From positions 61,941 through 125,940 of the forward strand of contig NZ_JAFLVT010000020.1 of assembly GCF_017316025.1 (NCBI RefSeq): a stretch of 64,000 nucleotides of DNA, written 5' to 3'. The notes beneath the pieces were generated by a model. It saw only the letters and a program-made list of their open reading frames with translations. It ran no database searches and was not told the origin of the DNA. The first letter of the stretch is position 1, and each line of letters begins with the position of its first letter. The DNA is from Candidatus Enterococcus myersii (lineage in GTDB: Bacteria > Bacillota > Bacilli > Lactobacillales > Enterococcaceae). Positions 1 through 7,773 of the stretch are shown one piece after another. A program made the translations under genes and the position numbers.

Positions 1-1
1 C

Positions 2-715
2 ACGGGAACTATTTTGCTCCAAACAAAGACATTTAAGATAAATGAAAAGGAAAACCAATCCTTTGAAAAAACAGTTAATACACTAAATGAAGAGCAGGGT
101 AAAGTTTCTAACACTTTACTCGATGTGCCGCTTGAAAATCAGTTTGCAGGAGATGTTCCCCTTGAAAATGGTTGTGAAATAACGGCACTTTCGATGTTGC
201 TCCAATTTTATGGTTATAAGACAAATAAAAATGAATTGGCAGAAAAGTTAGCTTATGTGCCAGTTTATGAAGATGAAGAAAATGATATTCACGGTGATCC
301 CCGTAGTGGTTTTGTCGGTAACATTTATGAAGGTTACCTAGCAATGGGGGCTTTTGTAGAGCCAATTGCCAAATTAGCAAAATCAGTTGTGCAAAGTGAC
401 TATCGTGTTGTCAGTTCAAGCAATACTGATTTTTATTCTTTGTTGCAACAAGTAATGAATGGTGTACCTGTTTGGATTATAACTACCGTCGATTTTGTTA
501 TCCCAACAGAAGGTGATTTTATGCTGTGGCAAACAAATAATGGCAGTGTTTCAGTAACAGCACTATGTCATGCAGTGGTAATTACTGGTGTTAAAGATAG
601 CGATATTTACGTTAACGATCCTTACGGCCAAAAAGAAGTAGTTAATTCGGATGTTTTAAAAAGTATTTATGAAAAAATGGGTTCACAATCACTTTATTTA
701 GCTAAAAAAAGATAA
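2..715 (+). CDS. C39-like (papain-fold) cysteine peptidase, 5'-truncated
   Basis: The reading frame is open to the left window edge, so the true start is probably outside; the first in-window start is TTG at 14. Counting from that TTG, a peptidase_C39_2-like domain occupies about residues 36-230. The likely nucleophile is Cys54 in the motif ENGCEITALSM, the likely His lies in LCHAVVITGV, and the Asp is in VNDPYG, in the order Cys-His-Asp expected for this family. A short duplication (DVPLEN occurs twice, around residues 37-52) precedes the Cys. Relatives are often secreted or cell-wall-associated, but any signal peptide would be upstream of the window. Substrate unknown. No clear terminator follows; the trp promoter begins within 50 bases of the stop. 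Confidence 0.75.
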   Translation, partial: TGTILLQTKTFKINEKENQSFEKTVNTLNEEQGKVSNTLLDVPLENQFAGDVPLENGCEITALSMLLQFYGYKTNKNELAEKLAYVPVYEDEENDIHGDPRSGFVGNIYEGYLAMGAFVEPIAKLAKSVVQSDYRVVSSSNTDFYSLLQQVMNGVPVWIITTVDFVIPTEGDFMLWQTNNGSVSVTALCHAVVITGVKDSDIYVNDPYGQKEVVNSDVLKSIYEKMGSQSLYLAKKR

Positions 716-747
716 ATAAAGTGCTATTTTAAATAAAAACTCAAAAG

Positions 748-792
748 AATATTCTGAAAATTCTTGACTTATTTTACTTGTTTCTGTATGAT
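748..792 (+). promoter_or_regulatory. trp operon promoter with overlapping CodY-like box
   Basis: TTGACT (764-769), a 17-base spacer and TATGAT (787-792) form a good sigma-A promoter. Directly upstream, 748-762 reads AATATTCTGAAAATT, 14 of 15 matches to the CodY consensus AATTTTCWGAAAATT. Its position just upstream of the -35 suggests repression when branched-chain amino acids and GTP are plentiful. The promoter is seen; CodY binding is inferred. Confidence 0.7.
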
Positions 793-810
793 TGGCTTTA
801 AATATTAAGC

Positions 811-1084
811 GAACAAAAGAGGAGTAACAAATTTTCAGGCTTTTCAGAGAACTGGCGGCAGGTGCGAGTCAGTAAGTCAAAATTTGTGAATGGACTTTTG
901 CGCTGATAACTTGAACATCAGTAGGGTTATCCGGAAAACTCCCGTTATCTAAAGGAAGGTTGTTGTTTGACGACTGAATAAGAGGTTTATTTAGGTTACT
1001 TAAATTGCTTGGAATAAACAAAATGAGGTGGCACCGTGAGCTATTCGCCCTCAAGTCTGCATTAGCAGGCTTGGGGGCTTTTTT
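811..1084 (+). promoter_or_regulatory. T-box riboswitch, tRNA-Trp-specific (specifier UGG)
   Basis: Stem I can be folded by eye: lower helix CAAAAG (814-819) with CTTTTG (895-900), loop-E strand AGTA (823-826) facing GAA (888-890), and upper helix ACAAATTTT (827-835) with AAAATTTGT (879-887). The specifier loop reads GAA-TGG-A, giving codon UGG at 891-893. The distal arm has AGAGA and GGTGCGAG. The T-box proper is AGGTGGCACCGTG (1026-1038); its UGGC bulge fits a tRNA with discriminator G, as in bacterial tRNA-Trp. The terminator is 1047-1060 paired with 1065-1078, then a T-run. Uncharged tRNA-Trp should open the trp operon. Confidence 0.93.
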
Positions 1085-1106
1085 GTTTTTTAAATGGAGG
1101 GATGGT

Positions 1107-2471
1107 ATGAAAATTATACAAAGGATGAATGGTGACTTTTTAACACCAGTTTCATTATATTTACGCTTAAAATCCAAAGAAAAATTTTTATTGGAAAGTT
1201 TGCTTCAAAATCATCAACAGGAGTGCTATTCGATGATTGCACTTGATCCAATCGATAAGTTGTCCTATCAAAATGGAATCTTCCAAACGCAAAATAACTG
1301 TTACCCAGTGACAGATCCTTTAAAAGAATTAGAAAAATATGTCGTGAAAAATTGTGATATTTTACCCCAATTGCCCTTTCAAGGAGGGGCAATTGGTTAT
1401 GTTGGCTATGATATCGCGGCTTGCTATGAAAATATCGGTAGCATACCTCCTGATGAAATGGAATTGCCAGATTTACATCTTTATCTTTTTGAAACATATG
1501 TGATCTATGAGCACGTTAAAAAGCAGGTCACTATCATCTGTAGCAACGCCTACAGCAATTGTGATAAAACAACATTGCAAAGGCGTTGTCAGCAGTTAGT
1601 AGAAGAAATAAAAGTAATGGCAGAAGATGAAATGACACCTATGAGGGCATTAAAGCTAAAAGCTGAGCCCTCTGTTTGTCAAAAAAAGTTTGAAACAATT
1701 GTTAAAAATGCCAAGAAATTAATTGCCGCCGGAGATATGTTTCAAGTTGTTTTATCCCAAAGATTAACAGCTGAATTAACAGTTACGCCATTTGCCTATT
1801 ATCGTCAGTTAAGAAAATCAAATCCATCGCCATATATGTATTATTTGGATTTTAAAGATTACCAAATTATCGGTGCATCACCAGAAATTTTAGTCAGTGT
1901 AAAAGATCAAAAAATAGTAACGAATCCAATTGCAGGTACGAGACCGCGGGGGAAAAGTGAATTAGAAGATAAGCTTTTTGCTAAAGAGTTACTGGCTGAT
2001 GAAAAAGAACGAGCAGAACACATGATGTTAATTGATTTAGCCCGAAATGATTTGAATAAGGTATCAAAATTAGGATCAGTTGCTGTAACGCAGCTGATGA
2101 CAATTGAAAAATATCGCTTTGTGATGCACATCTGTTCTGTTGTGGAAGGAAAAATAAAAAAAGAGCTAACGCCTATGGACGCCTTAAAAGCCATATTACC
2201 AGTGGGAACAGTTTCTGGTGCGCCAAAGATTCGCACAATGCAGCGAATCTATCAATTTGAAAAAGTGAAAAGAGGTGTCTATGCTGGCGCGGTTGGCTAT
2301 TACTCCTTGAATAATGAAGCGGATTTTGCAATTGCAATTCGAACAGCAGTTGTCAAAAATCAAATCATTTATTTACAAGCCGGTGCCGGTGTTGTCTACG
2401 ACTCGAACCCTACAAAAGAATATTTCGAGACACTACATAAAGCTCAAGGGCTTTTGGAGGTGGGATTATGA
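1107..2471 (+). CDS. trpE: anthranilate synthase component I
   Basis: Converts chorismate to anthranilate using ammonia delivered by TrpG; first step of tryptophan synthesis. The frame extends upstream into the T-box, but the start is ATG 1107 with GGAGG at 1096-1100, giving 454 residues. The LLES motif near residue 30, the tryptophan feedback site, is present. The chorismate-binding domain carries NPSPYMYYLDF, GTRPRG and LIDLARND. The C-terminus overlaps trpG by four bases (ATGA), so the two subunits are translationally coupled. It is the first gene of trpEGDCFBA and sits under T-box and probably CodY control. Confidence 0.96.
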   Translation: MKIIQRMNGDFLTPVSLYLRLKSKEKFLLESLLQNHQQECYSMIALDPIDKLSYQNGIFQTQNNCYPVTDPLKELEKYVVKNCDILPQLPFQGGAIGYVGYDIAACYENIGSIPPDEMELPDLHLYLFETYVIYEHVKKQVTIICSNAYSNCDKTTLQRRCQQLVEEIKVMAEDEMTPMRALKLKAEPSVCQKKFETIVKNAKKLIAAGDMFQVVLSQRLTAELTVTPFAYYRQLRKSNPSPYMYYLDFKDYQIIGASPEILVSVKDQKIVTNPIAGTRPRGKSELEDKLFAKELLADEKERAEHMMLIDLARNDLNKVSKLGSVAVTQLMTIEKYRFVMHICSVVEGKIKKELTPMDALKAILPVGTVSGAPKIRTMQRIYQFEKVKRGVYAGAVGYYSLNNEADFAIAIRTAVVKNQIIYLQAGAGVVYDSNPTKEYFETLHKAQGLLEVGL

Positions 2472-3028
2472 TTTTGTTGGTAGATAATTATGACTCTTTT
2501 ACTTATAATTTAGCGCAGCTTTTTCCTGGTAGAAAATTAACAATTTTAAGAAATGATGATCCAGATTTGTACGAGGTTGCAAATGTTGCAGAGGCGATTG
2601 TATTCTCACCAGGACCAGGTGTCCCCAGTGAAGCTGGTGAGATGGAAAACTTGATTCGAAATTTTTATCAGACAAAGCCAATGCTGGGAATTTGTTTGGG
2701 ACATCAGGCAATCGGAGAAGTTTTTGGTGGGCAGATCATTCAAGCCCCTGGGGTTTTACACGGGAAAGTTTCCGAGCTTTATCACAAGGGATGTGGTCTT
2801 TTTGCAGGATTGCCTGAAAGATTTGAAGTTATGCGCTACCATTCATTACTTTTAAACAGTTTGCCTTTAAAACTTGAGGTTCACGCTTGTAGTGATGGCT
2901 TAATTATGGCGATTAAACATCGAGACTATCCAATTTTTGGCTTGCAGTTTCATCCGGAATCTATCGGCAGCCAATATGGGCAAGAATTGATAAAAAACTT
3001 TATTACAGTTTTGGAGGAAGTAAAATGA
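2468..3028 (+). CDS. trpG: anthranilate synthase component II (glutamine amidotransferase)
   Basis: Class I glutamine amidotransferase of 186 residues that releases ammonia from glutamine for TrpE. It starts DNYDSFTYNL; the oxyanion region is SPGPGVPSEAG, the catalytic Cys is in GICLGHQAIG, and the His/Glu pair is in LQFHPESIG. It overlaps trpE by four bases and trpD by four bases. In some bacteria a single such subunit also serves PabB in folate synthesis; no pabB is visible here, so a dual role is possible but untested. Confidence 0.95.
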   Translation: MILLVDNYDSFTYNLAQLFPGRKLTILRNDDPDLYEVANVAEAIVFSPGPGVPSEAGEMENLIRNFYQTKPMLGICLGHQAIGEVFGGQIIQAPGVLHGKVSELYHKGCGLFAGLPERFEVMRYHSLLLNSLPLKLEVHACSDGLIMAIKHRDYPIFGLQFHPESIGSQYGQELIKNFITVLEEVK

Positions 3029-4035
3029 AGCAGCTTTTTGAAAAATTATATCAACAAAAAAATTTAGCTGAAGGTGAGATGAAACAAGTAGCACAAGCCA
3101 TGTTTAGTGGTCAGCTAAGGGAAAGTCAAATCAGTGCCTTTTTAATTGCGCTAAAACTAAAAGGTGTAACCTCTTATGAGATGGCCGCATTGGCTCAAGT
3201 GTTGCAACAAGCAGCGTTAAAAATTGACAATACTCCTGTGACGGCAATGGATAATTGCGGTACAGGAGGTGATAACTTACAGACTTTTAATATTAGTACA
3301 ACGGCAGCCTTTGTTTTGGCAGCAGGCGGTATTCCCATGGCAAAGCACGGTAACCGTAGTATTTCGAGTCGCTCTGGTAGTGCCGATGTTTTAGAAGCGT
3401 TAGGAGTGAAGCTTGCTTTGTCAAAACAAGCGCTAAGTTATTTGTTAAATGAAATTGGTATTGCCTTTCTTTTTGCACCAGCGATGCATAAAAATATGTG
3501 TTATGTCAGTAAAATACGGCAAGAATTGGCGACACCGACGATATTAAATTTAATTGGTCCGCTTACAAATCCCGTTACATTACAAACCCAATTAATGGGG
3601 ACATGTGCGGGTGATTTAATCAAAGAAACTTGTGAAACATTAATGCACTTAGGTCGTAAAAGAGCGATTGTCCTTCATGGTTTTGGCGGGATGGATGAAG
3701 CAAATTTAAGCGGGGATACCCAATATGCGCTTTTTGATGGTGAGAATGTAACGCAACACGTTGTTAGTTCAAAAGAATTGGGATTACCAACTTATGAAAT
3801 AGCAGCAATTTCAGGAGGAGATGCCAAAGAAAATAGCGAAATTCTTTTAAGCGTCTTGCAAAACAAAACTTCCCCCTATCTAGATACAGTAATTTTAAAT
3901 GCTGCTTTTGGTTTTTATGCTAATGGTAAAGTTTTAAGTCTCACAAAAGGCATTGAATATGCACGAAGTATTATTGCATCAGGAGCCGCTTATGACAAAT
4001 TGCAACAGTTAATTAAATTACAGGAGGTAGCCTGA
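3025..4035 (+). CDS. trpD: anthranilate phosphoribosyltransferase
   Basis: Joins anthranilate and PRPP to give phosphoribosyl-anthranilate. At 336 residues it has the normal family length. The glycine-rich PRPP loop DNCGTGGD lies near residue 75, followed by KHGNRSISSRSGSADVLEALG, typical of the family; GPLTNP and the GFGGMDE region follow. The start ATG overlaps the trpG stop (ATGA) and the stop overlaps trpC by one base, so the operon is tightly packed. Confidence 0.96.
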   Translation: MKQLFEKLYQQKNLAEGEMKQVAQAMFSGQLRESQISAFLIALKLKGVTSYEMAALAQVLQQAALKIDNTPVTAMDNCGTGGDNLQTFNISTTAAFVLAAGGIPMAKHGNRSISSRSGSADVLEALGVKLALSKQALSYLLNEIGIAFLFAPAMHKNMCYVSKIRQELATPTILNLIGPLTNPVTLQTQLMGTCAGDLIKETCETLMHLGRKRAIVLHGFGGMDEANLSGDTQYALFDGENVTQHVVSSKELGLPTYEIAAISGGDAKENSEILLSVLQNKTSPYLDTVILNAAFGFYANGKVLSLTKGIEYARSIIASGAAYDKLQQLIKLQEVA

Positions 4036-4790
4036 TGGATTTTTTAGCCAATATTTTAGCACAAAAAGAAATTGAAGTTGCAAAAATGCAGCTAGAACCG
4101 ATCATCTTACGCCAAGACTTAGTCAGCTTTATAAAAATTGTGAAAGAAAATCCCCAGAGAATGCATGTGATTGGTGAGATTAAGCGAGCATCGCCATCAA
4201 AAGGTGATATTAATTTAACAGCTGATATCTTAGTACAAGCAAAAACTTATGAGTCAGCGAAAGTTAGCGCCATTTCTGTTTTAACAGATCCAATTTTTTT
4301 TAAAGGTAGTATCACTGATCTAAAAAAAATAGCAAAAAAAGTTCAAGTACCGATTCTTTGTAAAGACTTCATCATTTCCAAAAAACAAATCAATCGTGCT
4401 TATAATGCGGGGGCTAGCTTGGTCTTACTAATCGTAGCAGCATTATCACAAGCTAATCTAAAAGAATTATTTGACTATGCTAAATCACTCCAATTAGAAG
4501 TACTGGTAGAATGTCACAATGCTGGTGAAATCACACGAGCAAAAGCCCTAGGTGCTGACTTAATTGGTGTCAACAATCGTAATTTAACGACATTTGAAGT
4601 TAGTATAGATGTTAGCATTGCTTGTGATATAGCAGATGAAGGTATTTATATTAGCGAATCAGGTTTTAAAACGCAAGCAGATGTCAATTTAATCAAGGAT
4701 AAATTTCATGGTGTTTTAGTTGGCGAGACATTAATGCGCAGTAGTAATCCTAGTGAGAAAATACAAGAATTGCAGGTGAGCTGTCAATGA
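4035..4790 (+). CDS. trpC: indole-3-glycerol-phosphate synthase
   Basis: Closes the indole ring by decarboxylating carboxyphenylamino-deoxyribulose phosphate. The 251-residue TIM barrel shows the signature EIKRASPSKG near residue 48, the catalytic-Lys strand PILCKDFI, LVECHN, IGVNNRNL and SESG near the phosphate site. The start overlaps the trpD stop (TGATG) and has AGGAGGT upstream at 4022-4028. It is separate from trpF, as usual in Gram-positive trp operons. Confidence 0.96.
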   Translation: MDFLANILAQKEIEVAKMQLEPIILRQDLVSFIKIVKENPQRMHVIGEIKRASPSKGDINLTADILVQAKTYESAKVSAISVLTDPIFFKGSITDLKKIAKKVQVPILCKDFIISKKQINRAYNAGASLVLLIVAALSQANLKELFDYAKSLQLEVLVECHNAGEITRAKALGADLIGVNNRNLTTFEVSIDVSIACDIADEGIYISESGFKTQADVNLIKDKFHGVLVGETLMRSSNPSEKIQELQVSCQ

Positions 4791-5371
4791 CGAAGGTGAA
4801 AATTTGCGGCATTACCGATAAAGAAACGTTGCTAAAAATATGTCAATTAAAAGTAGACTATGTTGGTTTTGTTTTTGCCAAAAGTCCCCGCCAAATAACG
4901 CCAGAAAAAGCAGCCGTAATAAGCGAAGTGGTACCTAAAACAATAAAGAAAGTCGGTGTATTTGTTTCACCAACAATAGCTGAGGTAATACAAATTGCTA
5001 CTACCGCAAAATTAGATGTTATTCAAATTCACGGCAAAGTGCCGAAAGGTTCATTACCACTACCTGTCATTATTGCCCAAAGCCCTGACAAAAAAGATTT
5101 TAATTGTTGTGCTGATTACTTACTTTTGGATGCTCCAGCTGGAAAATATGCCGGTGGTAATGGTGCTATTTTTGATTGGAAAAAAATTGAGATAGCAAAA
5201 ATCGACAAAACAAACTTATTTATAGCAGGTGGTTTAAACAGTCAGAATGTAACAGCGGCCATTGCATATTTTTCACCATTTGCTGTCGATGTTTCAAGTG
5301 GCGTTGAAACTGGAGGAAAAAAAGATTTAGCAAAAATTACTGCATTTATTCAAAAAGTTAAAACTAATTAA
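4787..5371 (+). CDS. trpF: phosphoribosylanthranilate isomerase
   Basis: Amadori rearrangement step between TrpD and TrpC. The protein is 194 residues, slightly short for the family. The N-terminal KICGI carries the catalytic Cys; VGFVFAKSPRQI follows, then LLLDA with the catalytic Asp, GGNGAIFDW (usually GGTGxxFDW), and the phosphate-binding IAGGLN and VDVSSGVE. It overlaps trpC by four bases. A 20-base gap with GGAGG separates it from trpB. Confidence 0.95.
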   Translation: MTKVKICGITDKETLLKICQLKVDYVGFVFAKSPRQITPEKAAVISEVVPKTIKKVGVFVSPTIAEVIQIATTAKLDVIQIHGKVPKGSLPLPVIIAQSPDKKDFNCCADYLLLDAPAGKYAGGNGAIFDWKKIEIAKIDKTNLFIAGGLNSQNVTAAIAYFSPFAVDVSSGVETGGKKDLAKITAFIQKVKTN

Positions 5372-5391
5372 AATTTTTTAGGAGGAATTAG

Positions 5392-6579
5392 ATGTATAAA
5401 ATGCCAAATGAAAAGGGTTTTTATGGTTCTTTCGGGGGACAGTTTGTCCCGGAAACATTGATGTATGCTGTTAAAGAACTGACTAAAACCTATGAAGCAT
5501 CAAAAAAAGACGAAGCCTTTCAAGCAGAGCTAAGCTATTATTTAAAAGATTATGTTGGACGTAAAACGCCTTTGTTTTTTGCCGAACGTTTAACAAATTA
5601 TTGTGGCGGTGGCAAAATTTATTTAAAAAGAGAAGATTTAAATCATACGGGTGCTCATAAGATCAATAACGCTTTAGGCCAAGTTTTGCTAGCGAAAAAA
5701 ATGGGCAAAACTAAAATAGTTGCTGAAACGGGTGCTGGTCAACATGGGGTAGCAACGGCGACAGCAGCAGCGCTATTTGGAATGGAATGCATTATTTTTA
5801 TGGGAGAAGTAGATGTTAGCCGCCAAGAATTGAATGTTTTTCGGATGGAGCTTTTGGGGGCAAAAGTTTTTAGTGTAACTTCTGGAAGTAAAACCTTAAA
5901 AGATGCGGTGAATGAGGCATTACGTTATTGGGTTGCGCAGGTGGAAGATACGCATTACGTGATGGGATCAGTTTTAGGTCCCCATCCGTTTCCTGAAATT
6001 GTACGGGACTATCAAAGTGTTATTGGTCAAGAAGCCCGGGAACAATATTTTGCAAAAGAAAAAAAGCTACCAGAAATTGCCCTTGCCTGTGTTGGTGGTG
6101 GCAGCAATGCTATGGGGCTGTTTTATCCATTTATAAATGATGAATCGGTAAAATTAATTGGGGTAGAAGCTTCGGGTAAAGGACTTGATACCTCACAGCA
6201 TGCAGCTTCAATAACTAAAGGGGCAGTTGGTGTTTTACATGGTAGCAAAATGTTCTTATTACAAGATGCGGATGGTCAAGTCGAAGAAGCTTTTTCTATT
6301 TCTGCTGGACTAGATTATCCGGGGATTGGACCAGAACATTCTTATCTACATGAAATAAAGAGAGCTGAATATGTAAGTGTAACAGATGAGGAGGCAGTAG
6401 CTGCTTTTCACTTGCTTTCCAAGTTAGAAGGGATTATTCCTGCTTTGGAAAGTTCCCATGCTATTGCGTATGCTTTAAAACTTGCTCCAAATTTAGCTAA
6501 AGATGAAGGAATGGTAATTTGTTTATCTGGTCGTGGCGATAAAGATGTAGCCCAAATCAAAGAAAGAGAGGGAAAATAA
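5392..6579 (+). CDS. trpB: tryptophan synthase beta chain
   Basis: PLP enzyme that condenses indole with serine; forms an alpha2-beta2 complex with TrpA. Its 395 residues match the common TrpB1 type. The PLP lysine is in [13 protein letters not shown], the phosphate loop is GGGSNAMG, and the substrate loop is ETGAGQHG. The end has LSGRGDKD. A good GGAGGAATTAG site precedes ATG 5392. It lies directly before trpA, separated by one base. Confidence 0.97.
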   Translation: MYKMPNEKGFYGSFGGQFVPETLMYAVKELTKTYEASKKDEAFQAELSYYLKDYVGRKTPLFFAERLTNYCGGGKIYLKREDLNHTGAHKINNALGQVLLAKKMGKTKIVAETGAGQHGVATATAAALFGMECIIFMGEVDVSRQELNVFRMELLGAKVFSVTSGSKTLKDAVNEALRYWVAQVEDTHYVMGSVLGPHPFPEIVRDYQSVIGQEAREQYFAKEKKLPEIALACVGGGSNAMGLFYPFINDESVKLIGVEASGKGLDTSQHAASITKGAVGVLHGSKMFLLQDADGQVEEAFSISAGLDYPGIGPEHSYLHEIKRAEYVSVTDEEAVAAFHLLSKLEGIIPALESSHAIAYALKLAPNLAKDEGMVICLSGRGDKDVAQIKEREGK

Positions 6580-6580
6580 G

Positions 6581-7345
6581 ATGAAATCACTAACATATTT
6601 TTTACAAAAGAAAAGAGAAACCGGAAAAACATTATTTGTTCCCTATCTCATGGCCGGTGCTAACGGATTAGAAAATTTAGCCCAAGAAATTCATATGTTA
6701 GCCGAGTGTGGTGCAGATGCAATTGAAATTGGTATTCCTTTTTCTGACCCAGTTGCAGATGGTCCAACAATTCAAAAAGCGGGCCTAAAAGCATTACAAA
6801 AAAAAGTAACATTGGCAAAAATTATCGCTGCCTTAAAAGAGATACACGCACCAGTGCCTTTAATCATGATGGGCTATACAAATTCTTTTTTTCGTTATGG
6901 TCTTGAAAAGTTCGTTGAAGATATCGCGCAAACGGATGTAAAAGGAATGATCATTCCCGATTTACCCTTTGACCATCGTGATTTAGTCAAACCAGTATTG
7001 GATGAAAATGATATTGCATTATTACAATTGATTTCTTTGACTAGTTCAAAAAAACGTATCACCGAACTTTTAAGTGTAGCAGAAGGCTTTGTCTATGCTG
7101 TAACACTTAACGGCATCACAGGAAGTAAGAATGATTATGAAAAAAAATTAGACGACCACTTGGCCTATATCACAAAGCAAAGCAGTATCCCGGTTTTGGC
7201 TGGTTTTGGTATTAGTCAAAAAGAACATGTGACACGTTTTAAAGCCAATTGCGATGGCGTTGTCATTGGCAGTAAAATCGTTTCGACTTTGGAAAATGAA
7301 GGAATAGCAGCAACCAGGAAAATGATTTCTCAAATTATGCAATAA
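6581..7345 (+). CDS. trpA: tryptophan synthase alpha chain
   Basis: Cleaves indole-3-glycerol phosphate to indole, which is channelled to TrpB. The 254-residue TIM barrel contains the catalytic Glu and Asp in IEIGIPFSDPVADGP, the DLPFD loop, and GFGISQKEHV near the phosphate site. It starts one base after the trpB stop, with a GAGGGAAAATAAG ribosome site inside trpB. It is the last gene of the operon. I see no strong terminator before the ilv regulatory region. Confidence 0.96.
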   Translation: MKSLTYFLQKKRETGKTLFVPYLMAGANGLENLAQEIHMLAECGADAIEIGIPFSDPVADGPTIQKAGLKALQKKVTLAKIIAALKEIHAPVPLIMMGYTNSFFRYGLEKFVEDIAQTDVKGMIIPDLPFDHRDLVKPVLDENDIALLQLISLTSSKKRITELLSVAEGFVYAVTLNGITGSKNDYEKKLDDHLAYITKQSSIPVLAGFGISQKEHVTRFKANCDGVVIGSKIVSTLENEGIAATRKMISQIMQ

Positions 7346-7457
7346 TGAACCCTAACATTCGTTATGAATGACAAAATATTAGAGTTGAGATAGCATAATT
7401 AATAAGTAGTGTTAGAATAATCAGTTTATCGCAAATTTTTTGGGAAAAACAGCAAAC

Positions 7458-7535
7458 AATTTTCTGAACAATAAAGAAAGAAAATAAAAAAAATTCTGAA
7501 AATTCATTGACTTTACTTAGTGAACACGATATATT
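7458..7535 (+). promoter_or_regulatory. ilv operon promoter with two CodY-like boxes
   Basis: Promoter TTGACT (7507-7512), 17-base spacer, TATATT (7530-7535). Upstream are two 15-mers that each match the CodY consensus at 13 of 15 positions: 7458-7472 (AATTTTCTGAACAAT) and 7490-7504 (AAAATTCTGAAAATT), the second ending two bases before the -35. Binding is inferred from the motif and from the known CodY regulation of ilv genes in Firmicutes. Confidence 0.7.
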
Positions 7536-7584
7536 TAACAAAATTAATTGAAAATAAGCCTTTTTAAGAATAGGAGAATCCTGT

Positions 7585-7644
7585 ATGTGCAAATTCGACT
7601 TGAATCATGAAATCGTCATTTTAATTATCAAGTCCTGGACTTAG
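7585..7644 (+). CDS. ilv leader peptide (19 aa), branched-chain attenuator
   Basis: A short frame, ATG 7585 to TAG 7642-7644, encodes 19 residues that include the run Ile-Val-Ile-Leu-Ile-Ile (codons 7612-7629) plus an earlier Leu. A GGAG ribosome site lies at 7573-7576, 8 bases before the ATG. It begins about 45 bases after the expected transcript start and is followed by the competing hairpins of the attenuator. A peptide this rich in Ile/Val/Leu codons immediately before ilvD is the classical sign of ribosome-stalling attenuation. No T-box motif is present in this leader. Confidence 0.85.
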   Translation: MCKFDLNHEIVILIIKSWT

Positions 7645-7745
7645 AACACGGAAGATGAGTAAAAATCCGGTTGTTTGAGTCCTATTTGCGCTAGCGAGAG
7701 GGATTCTTACTAAAGCATCCCAAAACATTGGGATGCTTTTTTTCT
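7637..7745 (+). promoter_or_regulatory. ilv transcription attenuator (competing hairpins and terminator)
   Basis: Five segments can pair as a chain: A 7637-7641 (GGACT) with B 7678-7682 (AGTCC); B 7677-7683 with C 7700-7706 (GGGATTC, with wobbles); C 7700-7704 (GGGAT) with D 7717-7721 (ATCCC); D with E, the terminator AGCATCCCAA (7714-7723)/TTGGGATGCT (7728-7737) plus T-run. The A:B stem is extended by 7645-7652 with 7666-7675. A ribosome reaching the leader stop covers A, so B:C forms and D:E terminates; a ribosome stalled early in the Ile/Val run frees A, so A:B and C:D form and transcription continues. Confidence 0.8.
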
Positions 7746-7773
7746 TAAATCGATAAAAATGGGAGCTGATGAA

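Noticed and set aside
897..916. Alternative T-box specifier readings after CTTTTG (ATA, AAC or ATC)
   Set aside because: Pairing of 814-819 with 895-900 and 827-835 with 879-887 places UGG, not these triplets, in the specifier loop.
1005..1106. Upstream in-frame extension of trpE (34 extra codons)
   Set aside because: It lies inside the T-box antiterminator/terminator, has no ribosome site, and GGAGG sits correctly before ATG 1107.
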